NCBI GenBank assembly: GCA_017462035.1
Contig: JAFTRY010000014.1
Span: 1 to 64,000, forward strand
DNA from: Clostridia bacterium
Lineage (GTDB): Bacteria > Bacillota > Clostridia > Oscillospirales > CAG-272
Direction of reading: 5' to 3'
DNA length: 64,000 nt
In this document: positions 44,959 to 53,566 of the stretch, in pieces
Position numbering within the stretch: the first letter of the stretch is position 1
Layout of the letters: each line of letters begins with the position of its first letter
Position numbers and translations under genes: made by a program
The notes under the pieces: generated by a model
Seen by the model: only the letters and a program-made list of their open reading frames with translations
Told to the model about the DNA's origin: nothing
Database searches by the model: none

Positions 44959-45825
44959 TTATTTTGCCTTTTTTTTGCGGTTCTTTTTTCCATGCTCGCT
45001 CACGCCTTGATGCACAAGCATACCGTTCAACGCTTGCTTCAACGAATTATAGTTATAATTTCGCTGAATATTTCCCTCCGTTACCACGGAAATCACTCCG
45101 GTCTCCTCGGAAACTACAATCACGATGGCATCGCTACATTCCGACAATCCTATTGCCGCGCGATGTCTCGTGCCTAAGTCTTTATCAATGTCCTCATTAG
45201 TTGACAAAGGCAAAAAGCATCCCGCCGCGCAAATGCGACCTGCGCGGATAATTACCGCGCCGTCGTGAAGCGGGGCTTTGTTAAAAAATATATTTCTCAA
45301 AATATAGGGCGAAATGGTAGCGTCGATAAAGACACCGGATTTAATATACTCCCCTAATTTCGTAGTTCTTTCAATCGCAATCAATGCGCCCACCTTATCT
45401 CTGGATAGATCGCTTGCCGCCGTACAGATGGCATCTATTTCAGCGTTGATCACAGCAAAATCCCTTGACTCCGTGGCAATGCTTCGGATTCCGGACCAAG
45501 ATGTTCCTCCCACCTTTTCCAAGGCACTCCGAAGCTCCGGTTGAAACAGGATCAAGATGGCAATCACACCGATCTGTCGAAAGTCGCTGAAAATAAATCT
45601 TGTCGCAGGCATTTCCAGCGCGTCCCCCATCAAAGAAAGCACTAAAACAATACCCAAACCGATCAACAGCTTCCCGGCACGACGGTCGCGGATAAACCGA
45701 TACAGGAAATAGAGGATCAATCCGAGCAACAAAATATCAACAACATCCAAAATTCCCATGGTTTTGACCGTGGAAATCACATACACATCCAGATAATTTC
45801 GAAGGTTATTCCACAAAGCGTTCAC
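44959..45825 (-). CDS. Diadenylate cyclase CdaA
   Basis: A 288-residue enzyme that makes cyclic di-AMP, controlling potassium and osmotic balance and cell-wall homeostasis. Three N-terminal membrane helices (about 25-100) precede the DAC domain, with the catalytic motifs HDGAVIIRAG (DGA) and GTRHRAAIG (RHR). First gene of a long run that continues through recJ, relA and beyond. The usual partner order cdaA-cdaR-glmM is not kept. Confidence 0.96.
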   Translation of the reverse strand: MNALWNNLRNYLDVYVISTVKTMGILDVVDILLLGLILYFLYRFIRDRRAGKLLIGLGIVLVLSLMGDALEMPATRFIFSDFRQIGVIAILILFQPELRSALEKVGGTSWSGIRSIATESRDFAVINAEIDAICTAASDLSRDKVGALIAIERTTKLGEYIKSGVFIDATISPYILRNIFFNKAPLHDGAVIIRAGRICAAGCFLPLSTNEDIDKDLGTRHRAAIGLSECSDAIVIVVSEETGVISVVTEGNIQRNYNYNSLKQALNGMLVHQGVSEHGKKNRKKKAK

Positions 45826-45899
45826 CGCATCTACCTCTTTTCTTGTTTCTCTTTTCCCCTGATTATTCTGTTACAGGTCGAAATGAATCCCTATTTTAA

Positions 45900-45928
45900 A
45901 TTATAACATATTCATATTATGAATTCAA
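45900..45928 (-). promoter_or_regulatory. Promoter of cdaA with palindrome in its spacer
   Basis: Minus strand TTGAAT (45923-45928), 17-base spacer, TATAAT (45900-45905). The spacer is mostly the 15-base palindrome ATTCATAATATGAAT (45910-45924), which could be an operator. Confidence 0.75.
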
Positions 45929-45949
45929 GAACTTTTTCAAGATTCCTAC

Positions 45950-45992
45950 AAAAAAAATAAAACCAACCGTGTCCATTGTGAACACGGTTGGA
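45950..45992 (-). terminator. Intrinsic terminator of glyS
   Basis: Minus strand CCAACCGTGT, nine-base loop, ACACGGTTGG, then TTTTATTTTTTTT, 18 bases past the glyS stop. Confidence 0.93.
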
Positions 45993-46010
45993 AAAATCAT
46001 TTATGTTGTA

Positions 46011-47432
46011 TCAGAACGCAATTACCTTTTCGATGTAAGATTTCAGTTCGGCAATCGGAATACGAACCTGCTCCATGCTGTCACGGTCACGAACCGTCAC
46101 GCAATTGTCACCTTCCTTGGTATCGTCTCCTACCGTATCAAAGTCTACAGTAATACACAGAGGGGTTCCTACCTCGTCCTGACGGCGGTAGCGCTTACCA
46201 ATAGAACCTGCCTCATCGTAATCCACCATAAAGTACTTAGAAAGTTCTTCGTAGATTTCGGTTGCCTTATCACCCAGCTTCTTGGACAAGGGCAAAATAG
46301 CTGCCTTAAAGGGAGCAAGAGTAGGATGCAGATGCATTACGACACGAACATCATTCTTGGCAGGGTCTACAACCTCCTCGTCATAGGCATCGCAAAGAAC
46401 CGCCAATACACTTCTTTCTACGCCCAAACTAGGCTCGACCACATAAGGAATATAGTGCTCGTTTGTTTCGGGATCAAAGTATGTCAAATCCTTGCCGGAC
46501 ACGGTCTGGTGCTGAGTCAAGTCGTAATCCGTACGGTCAGCCACACCCCAAAGCTCGCCCCAACCAAAGGGGAACAAAAATTCAAAGTCCGTTGTTGCCT
46601 TGGAATAGAAGCAAAGCTCCTCCGGATCATGGTCACGCAGACGAATGTTTTCGTCCTTCAAACCGATAGCCAACAGCCAATTGTGGCAGAAGCTACGCCA
46701 GTAATTGAACCACTCAAGATCCGTACCGGGCTTGCAGAAGAATTCAAGCTCCATCTGCTCAAACTCACGGACACGGAAAATGAAGTTTCCGGGAGTGATC
46801 TCATTACGGAAGGATTTTCCAATCTGCGCAATACCAAAAGGCAGCTTTTTACGGGTGGTACGCTGAGTGCTTACAAAATTGGTAAAGATACCCTGGGCAG
46901 TTTCAGGACGCAGATAGACCGTATTTTTCGCATCCTCAGTAACGCCCTGGAAGGTCTTAAACATCAAGTTGAACTGACGGATATCCGTAAAATTATGCTT
47001 ACCGCAGGTAGGACAGGGAATGTCATGTTCCTCCACAAATTCCTTCATCTCTGCCTGGCTGAATGCGTCAATGGGTTTGGGAAGCTCCATTCCATTCTCC
47101 GCGCAGAAATCCTCGATCATCTTATCGGCACGAAAGCGCTCATGGCACTCACGGCAATCCATTAAGGGATCCGAAAATCCCGCCAAGTGACCCGATGCTA
47201 CCCATGTCTGGGGGTTCATCAAAATAGCGGCATCAAGACCTACGTTGTATTTATTCTCCTGGACGAATTTCTTCCACCACGCCTTCTTGACGTTGTTCTT
47301 CAATTCAACGCCCAAGGGACCGTAATCCCACGTATTGGCAAGACCGCCATAGATCTCCGATCCCGGAAAAATAAAGCCGCGGGTCTTACACAGCGCAACA
47401 ATTTTGTCCATTGTTTTTTCGGTATTCTTCAT
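46011..47432 (-). CDS. Glycyl-tRNA synthetase (alpha2 type)
   Basis: A 473-residue class II synthetase of the single-chain dimeric type. [28 protein letters not shown] is the family N-terminus, followed by zinc-type cysteines ([17 protein letters not shown]), motif 2 ([21 protein letters not shown]) and motif 3 ([13 protein letters not shown]), and the anticodon-binding domain. It is monocistronic, with its own promoter and terminator. Confidence 0.97.
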   Translation of the reverse strand: MKNTEKTMDKIVALCKTRGFIFPGSEIYGGLANTWDYGPLGVELKNNVKKAWWKKFVQENKYNVGLDAAILMNPQTWVASGHLAGFSDPLMDCRECHERFRADKMIEDFCAENGMELPKPIDAFSQAEMKEFVEEHDIPCPTCGKHNFTDIRQFNLMFKTFQGVTEDAKNTVYLRPETAQGIFTNFVSTQRTTRKKLPFGIAQIGKSFRNEITPGNFIFRVREFEQMELEFFCKPGTDLEWFNYWRSFCHNWLLAIGLKDENIRLRDHDPEELCFYSKATTDFEFLFPFGWGELWGVADRTDYDLTQHQTVSGKDLTYFDPETNEHYIPYVVEPSLGVERSVLAVLCDAYDEEVVDPAKNDVRVVMHLHPTLAPFKAAILPLSKKLGDKATEIYEELSKYFMVDYDEAGSIGKRYRRQDEVGTPLCITVDFDTVGDDTKEGDNCVTVRDRDSMEQVRIPIAELKSYIEKVIAF

Positions 47433-47481
47433 GTTTCTATTCCTTCCTTACTACAAAGACTGTCAAAATATATGATTGTTA

Positions 47482-47510
47482 ATTGTATCACAGTTCCGAA
47501 CAAAAGTCAA
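47482..47510 (-). promoter_or_regulatory. Promoter of glyS
   Basis: Minus strand TTGACT (47505-47510), 17-base spacer, TACAAT (47482-47487). The leader to the ATG is under 50 bases, too short for a T-box. Confidence 0.78.
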
Positions 47511-47520
47511 CAGAAAAATC

Positions 47521-48864
47521 TTATTTTCCCGCAACGCTCATTTGTCGAATCATGACATCAGGTGCCCCATATACCGTAAATCCGGATGGAATTCCGAAAT
47601 GGACCTCGTTTGCCATTCCTTCAATTCCCTTCAAAAGCTCAAAAAAGTTCCCCGCAATCGTAAAGGACTTTATCGCTTCGCAAAGCTTTCCATTCCGGAC
47701 TTTGTATCCCGCGCTTTCGATGGAAAAATCCCCCGTGACAGCATTGCATCCTGAATGAAGACCTTTCAATTCCGTGATATACACACCATCTCCCATCGTC
47801 TCTCTGAGCTCCGTCTCGGATACCGTTCCACCAGCCAAATAAAAGCTGTACGGACGGATTGTTACGTTTTCGGCATATCCTACTCGCTGCCCGTTACCGG
47901 TGCTCTCCACGCCTGCTTTGTACGCAGTAGCGAGATCATACAGCAGAGTATTCAAGACTCCGTTTTTAATCACTGCCTTACGCCGAGTGGCTACACCCTC
48001 GCCGTCAAAGGCAGTCTGCATGGGACAATCCTCGCGCAGAGGATCATCCATTAAAGTAACAATGGGATTTGCCACCAACTCCCCTTCCCGCCCCTTCAGC
48101 AAAGAAAGACCGAGCTGGGCGTTTTTTGCCGAGAATATAGGCGAAAAAGCGGAAAGCAAGGAACGCATTTGCTTGCCACCCAGGATCACGTCATATTTTC
48201 CGGACGAAATATCCACAGTGCCAACCTTGGATAGAGCCTCCTGCGTGGCACGAGAGGATACCGCCGTCAAAGAATCAGAATCCAGATTCAAGGTGAAATC
48301 GAAAGCGTCCTGAGACTCACCATCCTTTTGAATCACGGCTTGTGCATAAGCACCCGACATAGACACTCGGTGAGACAAATGCAGCCCATGAGAATTCATC
48401 AACTCCATAGAAATCTGATCACAGAACACGCCGGATTGGGTTCCATCCGTAATCCACTGGCTTTCCGAATACGTACGTTCTTGAATTTCCAATGCTATTT
48501 TTTTCACGGCTGCCGCATCCGGTATCAGGCTCTCCGGAACCTTTACGGTCTCATATCGCTCCGCTCCGGCATATAGAATCGCCCTGTCCTCATTTTCGAT
48601 ATACTTTGCCCCGTCCATAGCACGGGTGACCAGTGCCTTCATTTCCTCCTCGGTAAAAAGCTCTGTAGCGGCACTACCCATTTTCCCGTTGACCACACAA
48701 CGAAAGCTGACCCCTCCGCTGACTCCTGAGGAAAAAGAAGAAATCTCGTTCTTCAACGTTTCGGTACTCATACCGGAGGATTCCATAAAGTAAACCTCGT
48801 ATTCTTCAAGCCCCGCCCGATTCGCTTCTTGAATCAAGCAGTCTTTTACCGCATCAAAATCCAT
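47521..48864 (-). CDS. TldE/PmbA-family metallopeptidase partner
   Basis: About 447 residues of the PmbA/TldE family. It lacks the HExxxH zinc motif of TldD, as known for TldE, and ends with the NAVTGDFSIESAGYKVRNGK segment. TldD-TldE dimers cleave unfolded or modified peptides. The ATG at 48864 follows AAAGGAG and lies within the end of tldD; the frame is open 15 codons further. Confidence 0.92.
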   Translation of the reverse strand: MDFDAVKDCLIQEANRAGLEEYEVYFMESSGMSTETLKNEISSFSSGVSGGVSFRCVVNGKMGSAATELFTEEEMKALVTRAMDGAKYIENEDRAILYAGAERYETVKVPESLIPDAAAVKKIALEIQERTYSESQWITDGTQSGVFCDQISMELMNSHGLHLSHRVSMSGAYAQAVIQKDGESQDAFDFTLNLDSDSLTAVSSRATQEALSKVGTVDISSGKYDVILGGKQMRSLLSAFSPIFSAKNAQLGLSLLKGREGELVANPIVTLMDDPLREDCPMQTAFDGEGVATRRKAVIKNGVLNTLLYDLATAYKAGVESTGNGQRVGYAENVTIRPYSFYLAGGTVSETELRETMGDGVYITELKGLHSGCNAVTGDFSIESAGYKVRNGKLCEAIKSFTIAGNFFELLKGIEGMANEVHFGIPSGFTVYGAPDVMIRQMSVAGK

Positions 48865-48877
48865 TGATTTTCTCCTT

Positions 48878-50257
48878 TCACCGTCCGCCAACGGTAATTT
48901 TTTTGACACGAATCAACGGCTGTCCCACATCCGTTGGCACGTTACCGCTGGATGAGCCGCACATTCCCTGTCCAGTCGCCAGATTCTGTCCTACCATGTC
49001 AATATCTTGCAAAATTTGAGATCCGGTTCCGATCAATGACGCGCCCCGAACCGGCTCGCAAATTTTTCCGTTCCGAATCATATACCCTTCCCGCACAGAA
49101 AAATTGAAGGCTCCGGTCAAGGGGTTCACCGATCCTCCCCCCATCTCCCTCGCATACAATCCGTATTCAATCGAGGAAATAATATCCTCATTACGATCAG
49201 GACCGTTGTCGATAAAGGTATTGGTCATACGCGAGGTAGGCTCATAAACATAACTTTGACGGCGGCTGTTTCCGGTCATAGGCATTCCCATCCGGCGTGA
49301 ACCGAGACGGTCTATCATATAACCTTTAAGAACTCCGTTTTCGATCAATACGTTCCGACGGGTCGGATTGCCCTCATCGTCTACGTTTACCGATCCCCAT
49401 GCATTAGGAATGGTTCCGTCATCAATGGCAGTAATTTTCTCATTAGCAATCTTCTGTCCCAGCTTTCCGCACATTTCAGACATTCCCACACCTACCTGCG
49501 TTGCCTCCAAGGAGTGCCCGCAAGCCTCATGGAAAATCACACCGCCAAAACCGTTCTCAATGGCAACCGTCATCTGTCCCGCTTTGCAGTAATCGGCACG
49601 AAGATTGACCAGTGCCATTTCCGCCGCCCGCTTTCCAACCTCAGAAGGATCAAAAAGCTCGAAAAGCTCCATTCCCATACCTCGTCCGGGCGCACAGCTT
49701 CCGGACTGATTTTCTCCGTCCTTAGAGGCAATAGCATTGACGACGATCCGAGTGCGAACATGCCTATCCTCCACCAGTAATCCGTCACTATTGGCAACCA
49801 GTATCTCATGGTCTACCCCCGCAAGAGTTCCCTGTACTTGGGTAATCAACTCACTGTGCTCCGCGGCGGTACAGCACGCCTTTTTCAAAATATTGGTTTT
49901 ATACGAATTTTCCGCATTGCAAGGATTGATACGAACCGGATGACTGTCTATCACCGTCTGAGGCTTCAAGCAAATGGAAATCTGAGCATTCCCCTCGCCA
50001 AGCGCATCTGCCGCGGAACGCGCACACCGCAAAAGTCCCTCTCTCGTTAGATCCGAAGTAGAGGCATAAACCGTTCTCTGATTCAGAAACACGCGAATTC
50101 CCACACCGGACAACACGTTATCCGTGATCCGATCAATCTTTCCGTCCACAAATTGAATCCCGTTATTTCGGGTATGCTCGGCATAAACCTCCGCAAAATC
50201 ACCGCCGGTAGACAGAGCCGCCGCCAGCAGTTCCTCCAGTAAATCACGCTTGATCAT
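48878..50257 (-). CDS. TldD-family zinc metallopeptidase
   Basis: About 459 residues with the zinc motif HEACGH in GGVIFHEACGHSLEAT. TldD is the catalytic half of the TldD-TldE complex, which in E. coli processes microcin B17 and degrades CcdA. No peptide precursor gene was seen nearby, so a general peptide-degrading role is likely. The ATG at 50257 follows AAGGAG inside the end of tgt; the 27 extra codons upstream are not expected to be translated. Confidence 0.93.
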   Translation of the reverse strand: MIKRDLLEELLAAALSTGGDFAEVYAEHTRNNGIQFVDGKIDRITDNVLSGVGIRVFLNQRTVYASTSDLTREGLLRCARSAADALGEGNAQISICLKPQTVIDSHPVRINPCNAENSYKTNILKKACCTAAEHSELITQVQGTLAGVDHEILVANSDGLLVEDRHVRTRIVVNAIASKDGENQSGSCAPGRGMGMELFELFDPSEVGKRAAEMALVNLRADYCKAGQMTVAIENGFGGVIFHEACGHSLEATQVGVGMSEMCGKLGQKIANEKITAIDDGTIPNAWGSVNVDDEGNPTRRNVLIENGVLKGYMIDRLGSRRMGMPMTGNSRRQSYVYEPTSRMTNTFIDNGPDRNEDIISSIEYGLYAREMGGGSVNPLTGAFNFSVREGYMIRNGKICEPVRGASLIGTGSQILQDIDMVGQNLATGQGMCGSSSGNVPTDVGQPLIRVKKITVGGR

Positions 50258-50270
50258 TTTGTTCTCCTTA

Positions 50271-51407
50271 TCAGCTTTGACTCCGCTCTCCCAAAATAGT
50301 TCTATACTTCTGATAAAAGCTCTCAAAGCACCCGACATCCAAAGCCTTACGGATCTCGCGGGTCAAATTGTTATAAAAATAGAGATTGTGGGCAACCGCT
50401 AACCTCATTCCAAGAGATTCCTTCGCCTTTATTAGATGACGTACGTAGGATCGGCTGTAATGACGGCAGGCAGGACATCCACAGTTCTCGTCAAAGGGTC
50501 TGGGATCCTTTGCGTATTTCTCGTTCAGAAGGTTCATCTTACCATGCCAGGTAAACAGATTGCCGTGTCGGGCATTGCGGCTGGGCATGACACAGTCAAA
50601 GAAATCCACGCCCATATGAACCGCCTCCAGAATGTTGCAGGGGGTTCCCACACCCATCAGATATCTCGGCTTGTTCTTCGGCATATGAGGCTCTACTGCG
50701 TCAATGATGCGGTACATCTCCTCCGTTTCCTCGCCCACAGCCAAACCGCCAATGGCGTATCCCGCAAGATCTAACTCGGCGATCTTATGCATGTGCTCGA
50801 TTCTTAGATCTTCGTAGACACCGCCCTGATTAATTCCAAGCAATAGCTGGTTCTTATTGATAGTTTCAGGCAAAGAATTCAGCCTGTCCATTTCCGCCTT
50901 GCAACGGAGCAACCAACGCGCCGTTCGGTCACAGGATTGCTTGACATAGTCATACGGAGCGGGATTTTCAATACACTCGTCAAATGCCATGGCAATTGTG
51001 GAGGCAAGGTGGGACTGAATTTGCATACTCTCCTCCGGTCCCATAAAAATCCGCTTCCCGTCGATGTGAGACGCAAAGCGAACCCCCTCCTCAGTTATTT
51101 TACGCAACTGAGAAAGAGAAAATACCTGAAATCCGCCGCTATCGGTCAAAATCGGTCTTTCCCAATTCATGAATTTATGCAGTCCACCCATTTCATGAAT
51201 CAGCTTGTCACCGGGTCTGAGATGGAGATGGTAGGTGTTGGATAGCTCCACCTGACAGTCCAAGTCGATCAGCTCACGGCTGGAAACGCCCCCCTTAATG
51301 GCGGCACAGGTTCCCACGTTCATAAACACGGGGGTCTGAATGTCTCCGTGTACGGTATGCAAAACGCCTCTTCTGGCGCGTCCGTCCATTGTTAAAATTT
51401 CAAACAT
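50271..51407 (-). CDS. tRNA-guanine transglycosylase
   Basis: A 378-residue Tgt that swaps guanine 34 for preQ1 (or queuine) in GUN-anticodon tRNAs. Active-site segments LTDSGGFQVFSL, DECIEN and the nucleophile loop DCVMPSRNARHG are present, and the zinc site is NCGCPACRHYSRSYVRHLIKAKE. No other queuosine genes lie in the window. Confidence 0.96.
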   Translation of the reverse strand: MFEILTMDGRARRGVLHTVHGDIQTPVFMNVGTCAAIKGGVSSRELIDLDCQVELSNTYHLHLRPGDKLIHEMGGLHKFMNWERPILTDSGGFQVFSLSQLRKITEEGVRFASHIDGKRIFMGPEESMQIQSHLASTIAMAFDECIENPAPYDYVKQSCDRTARWLLRCKAEMDRLNSLPETINKNQLLLGINQGGVYEDLRIEHMHKIAELDLAGYAIGGLAVGEETEEMYRIIDAVEPHMPKNKPRYLMGVGTPCNILEAVHMGVDFFDCVMPSRNARHGNLFTWHGKMNLLNEKYAKDPRPFDENCGCPACRHYSRSYVRHLIKAKESLGMRLAVAHNLYFYNNLTREIRKALDVGCFESFYQKYRTILGERSQS

Positions 51408-51447
51408 GTTTCAAATTCCTTATTCCTATGTACAATTTATTTGCATC

Positions 51448-53529
51448 TTATATTCTTTCAAATTGGCGATCCAGATCCTTTTTGGAGAGTTCCATTGCCA
51501 CCGGTCTGCCATGGGGACAAACCGTAATATCGGGTAATTCCATAAGCTTGGAAACCACCCACTGAATATGTCCCTCCGGGTATTCTCTTCCCGCTTTGAT
51601 CGCCGCCTTACAGGATGCCTGATAGAGTGCCTTCTCAAAGATAAGATCACGAGTCAGCTTAGCGGAACCTGTATTGCTCTTGATCCGCTCTGCCATAACG
51701 GTTAGCATATCGGGAACCGCGTCGGTAGAGATTCCCTCCGGAATGGCGGTTACATTTGCGGTATACCGTCCGGTAGTGAATTCGAAGCCAACCGCCTCGA
51801 TCTCTTCTCTGAATTGTATCAGGGTTTGAATCTCGTCAGAGGTCATCATCACCTCCAGAGGAAACATCAGCATTTGGGATGCTTTTTGTTTCGCGTTCAT
51901 ACCTGCCTTCAATTGTTCAAATAAAATCCTTTCATGGGCAGCGTGCTGATCTATAATTAACATGCGATCTCCCTCCTCTACTAAAACGTAAGCATGAAAG
52001 ACCGCGCCAACGATTCGGTAGCTCATGGTTTGCGCAGCTGGTATCGACTCTGTCTTCCGGTCCGCTTTCTTCTGTTCAATTATCCCCAAGCTTTGCTCGG
52101 TACTTTTCTGTTCCACAGACAAAACGGAGGGAACAGAATACGGAAGTTCTGCCTGACAGTCTGTTTTTTTCTTAGCAGACTCGCCGGATACCCTCGGCGG
52201 TTCCGTCATACTCTTTCCGGAATCCATAGGCGCAATCGACTGCTGAGTTCCTTTTTCGGACTCGTTCTTTTCCGTTTGCTTTTTTTCGGTATTCTTGTGC
52301 CCATATTGGTTCATGTACTCATCCGCGCTCATACTGGCAAACGCATCCCGTTTGGATACCGCAGACTCCGTGACAGAAGAAATCGGTGGTTGCTCCGGCA
52401 CAAAAAGCTCCGTGGCAAGCTGGCGCTTCTTTAAGGATTCTCCCCTGCTGTCCTCCAGCGGTGCTTGCGCGTCTGAGAGTCTGTGCGCCATTCGGTCAAG
52501 CCGTCTGTCAGTTGGTTTAAGTTCAACGCTGGGTCTTGTCTGATTGGATTCCAACGCGTTTCGAACAGAATAGTAAACCGCTTCAAAAACCGGTTTTTCA
52601 TTGGAAAATTTTACTTCCAGCTTAGCAGGATGGACATTCACGTCCACTGCCGCCGGATGGATTTTCAAAAACAACACACAGCATGGAAATTTTTCCGGCG
52701 GAATATAGGAGGTATACGCCTGTTCCAAGGCAGCGCCTGCCGTTTTGCTCTTTACGTATCTTCCGTTGATAAAAAAGTTCTGATAGTTCCGATTGGCACG
52801 AACATTATCGGATCGACCAATAAATCCGTTCACCTCGATACCGTCCAGCTGTAGCTCAACAGGAATCAGCTTGGAGGCAAACTCTCTTCCAAACACAGAA
52901 TACACCGTGTTTTTTAAATTTCCATCTCCTACCGTTTCCAGCTTGATCGTACCATCCACGATCAAGCGAAAAGAAATATTCGGTTTAGAGAGTGCAAGCT
53001 TCTCTACCAACGCCGAAACCGCCATAGATTCGGTAACGTCTTTTTTTAGGAACTTCCGTCTTGCCGGAACATTGGCAAACAAATTTTCAACGATTACCGT
53101 GGTACCGTCCGAGCAAGCACGCTCCGAAACACCAAGAATATTTCCTCCGCTCGATTCCAGCATAGCACCCACCGTGGAGTCCTTGGTCTTTGAAATAATT
53201 CTGAGATCTGAAACGGAGGCAATGGCGGCAAGAGCCTCGCCGCGGAATCCCAAAGTGAGTATGCCGTCAAGATCCTTAGCCTCCTTGATCTTGCTGGTAG
53301 CATGGCGTCTGATGGCGATGGGAAGATCATCCGGCTCCATACCGCATCCGTTGTCCGAAACACGCATATAGGTCACTCCGCCGTTCTGGATCTCCACTGC
53401 GATTCGGTCTGCGCCCGAATCAATGGCATTCTCCAGTAATTCCTTGATTACCGAAGACGGTCTGTCTACTACCTCGCCTGCGGCAATCAGATTCGCCACG
53501 GCAAAGGATAGAACGTTGATTTTTCCCAT
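51448..53529 (-). CDS. DNA mismatch repair protein MutL
   Basis: A 693-residue GHKL ATPase with C-terminal endonuclease. N-terminal motifs: IAAGEVVDRPSSVIKELLEN, DNGCGM, TSKI, GFRGEAL. An acidic/lysine-rich linker runs from about 330 to 480. The endonuclease motif DQHAAHERILFE and the accessory SCKAAIKAG and CPHGRP motifs are kept, so this MutL should nick DNA, as expected where MutH is absent. It lies directly after mutS. Confidence 0.96.
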   Translation of the reverse strand: MGKINVLSFAVANLIAAGEVVDRPSSVIKELLENAIDSGADRIAVEIQNGGVTYMRVSDNGCGMEPDDLPIAIRRHATSKIKEAKDLDGILTLGFRGEALAAIASVSDLRIISKTKDSTVGAMLESSGGNILGVSERACSDGTTVIVENLFANVPARRKFLKKDVTESMAVSALVEKLALSKPNISFRLIVDGTIKLETVGDGNLKNTVYSVFGREFASKLIPVELQLDGIEVNGFIGRSDNVRANRNYQNFFINGRYVKSKTAGAALEQAYTSYIPPEKFPCCVLFLKIHPAAVDVNVHPAKLEVKFSNEKPVFEAVYYSVRNALESNQTRPSVELKPTDRRLDRMAHRLSDAQAPLEDSRGESLKKRQLATELFVPEQPPISSVTESAVSKRDAFASMSADEYMNQYGHKNTEKKQTEKNESEKGTQQSIAPMDSGKSMTEPPRVSGESAKKKTDCQAELPYSVPSVLSVEQKSTEQSLGIIEQKKADRKTESIPAAQTMSYRIVGAVFHAYVLVEEGDRMLIIDQHAAHERILFEQLKAGMNAKQKASQMLMFPLEVMMTSDEIQTLIQFREEIEAVGFEFTTGRYTANVTAIPEGISTDAVPDMLTVMAERIKSNTGSAKLTRDLIFEKALYQASCKAAIKAGREYPEGHIQWVVSKLMELPDITVCPHGRPVAMELSKKDLDRQFERI

Positions 53530-53566
53530 CCCAAGCTCCTTTCTCTCCGTTATAATTTTTATCCGG

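Noticed and set aside
45969..47165. 398-codon open frame on the plus strand opposite glyS
   Set aside because: It is antisense to a clear glycyl-tRNA synthetase, has no ribosome site or family motif, and begins in the glyS terminator.
47433..47520. T-box riboswitch upstream of glyS
   Set aside because: The promoter at 47482-47510 leaves a leader of under 50 bases, too short for a T-box.
48878..50257. TldD/TldE pair as part of a peptide antibiotic cluster
   Set aside because: No short precursor peptide, exporter or modification enzyme is found nearby; the genes sit in a housekeeping operon.
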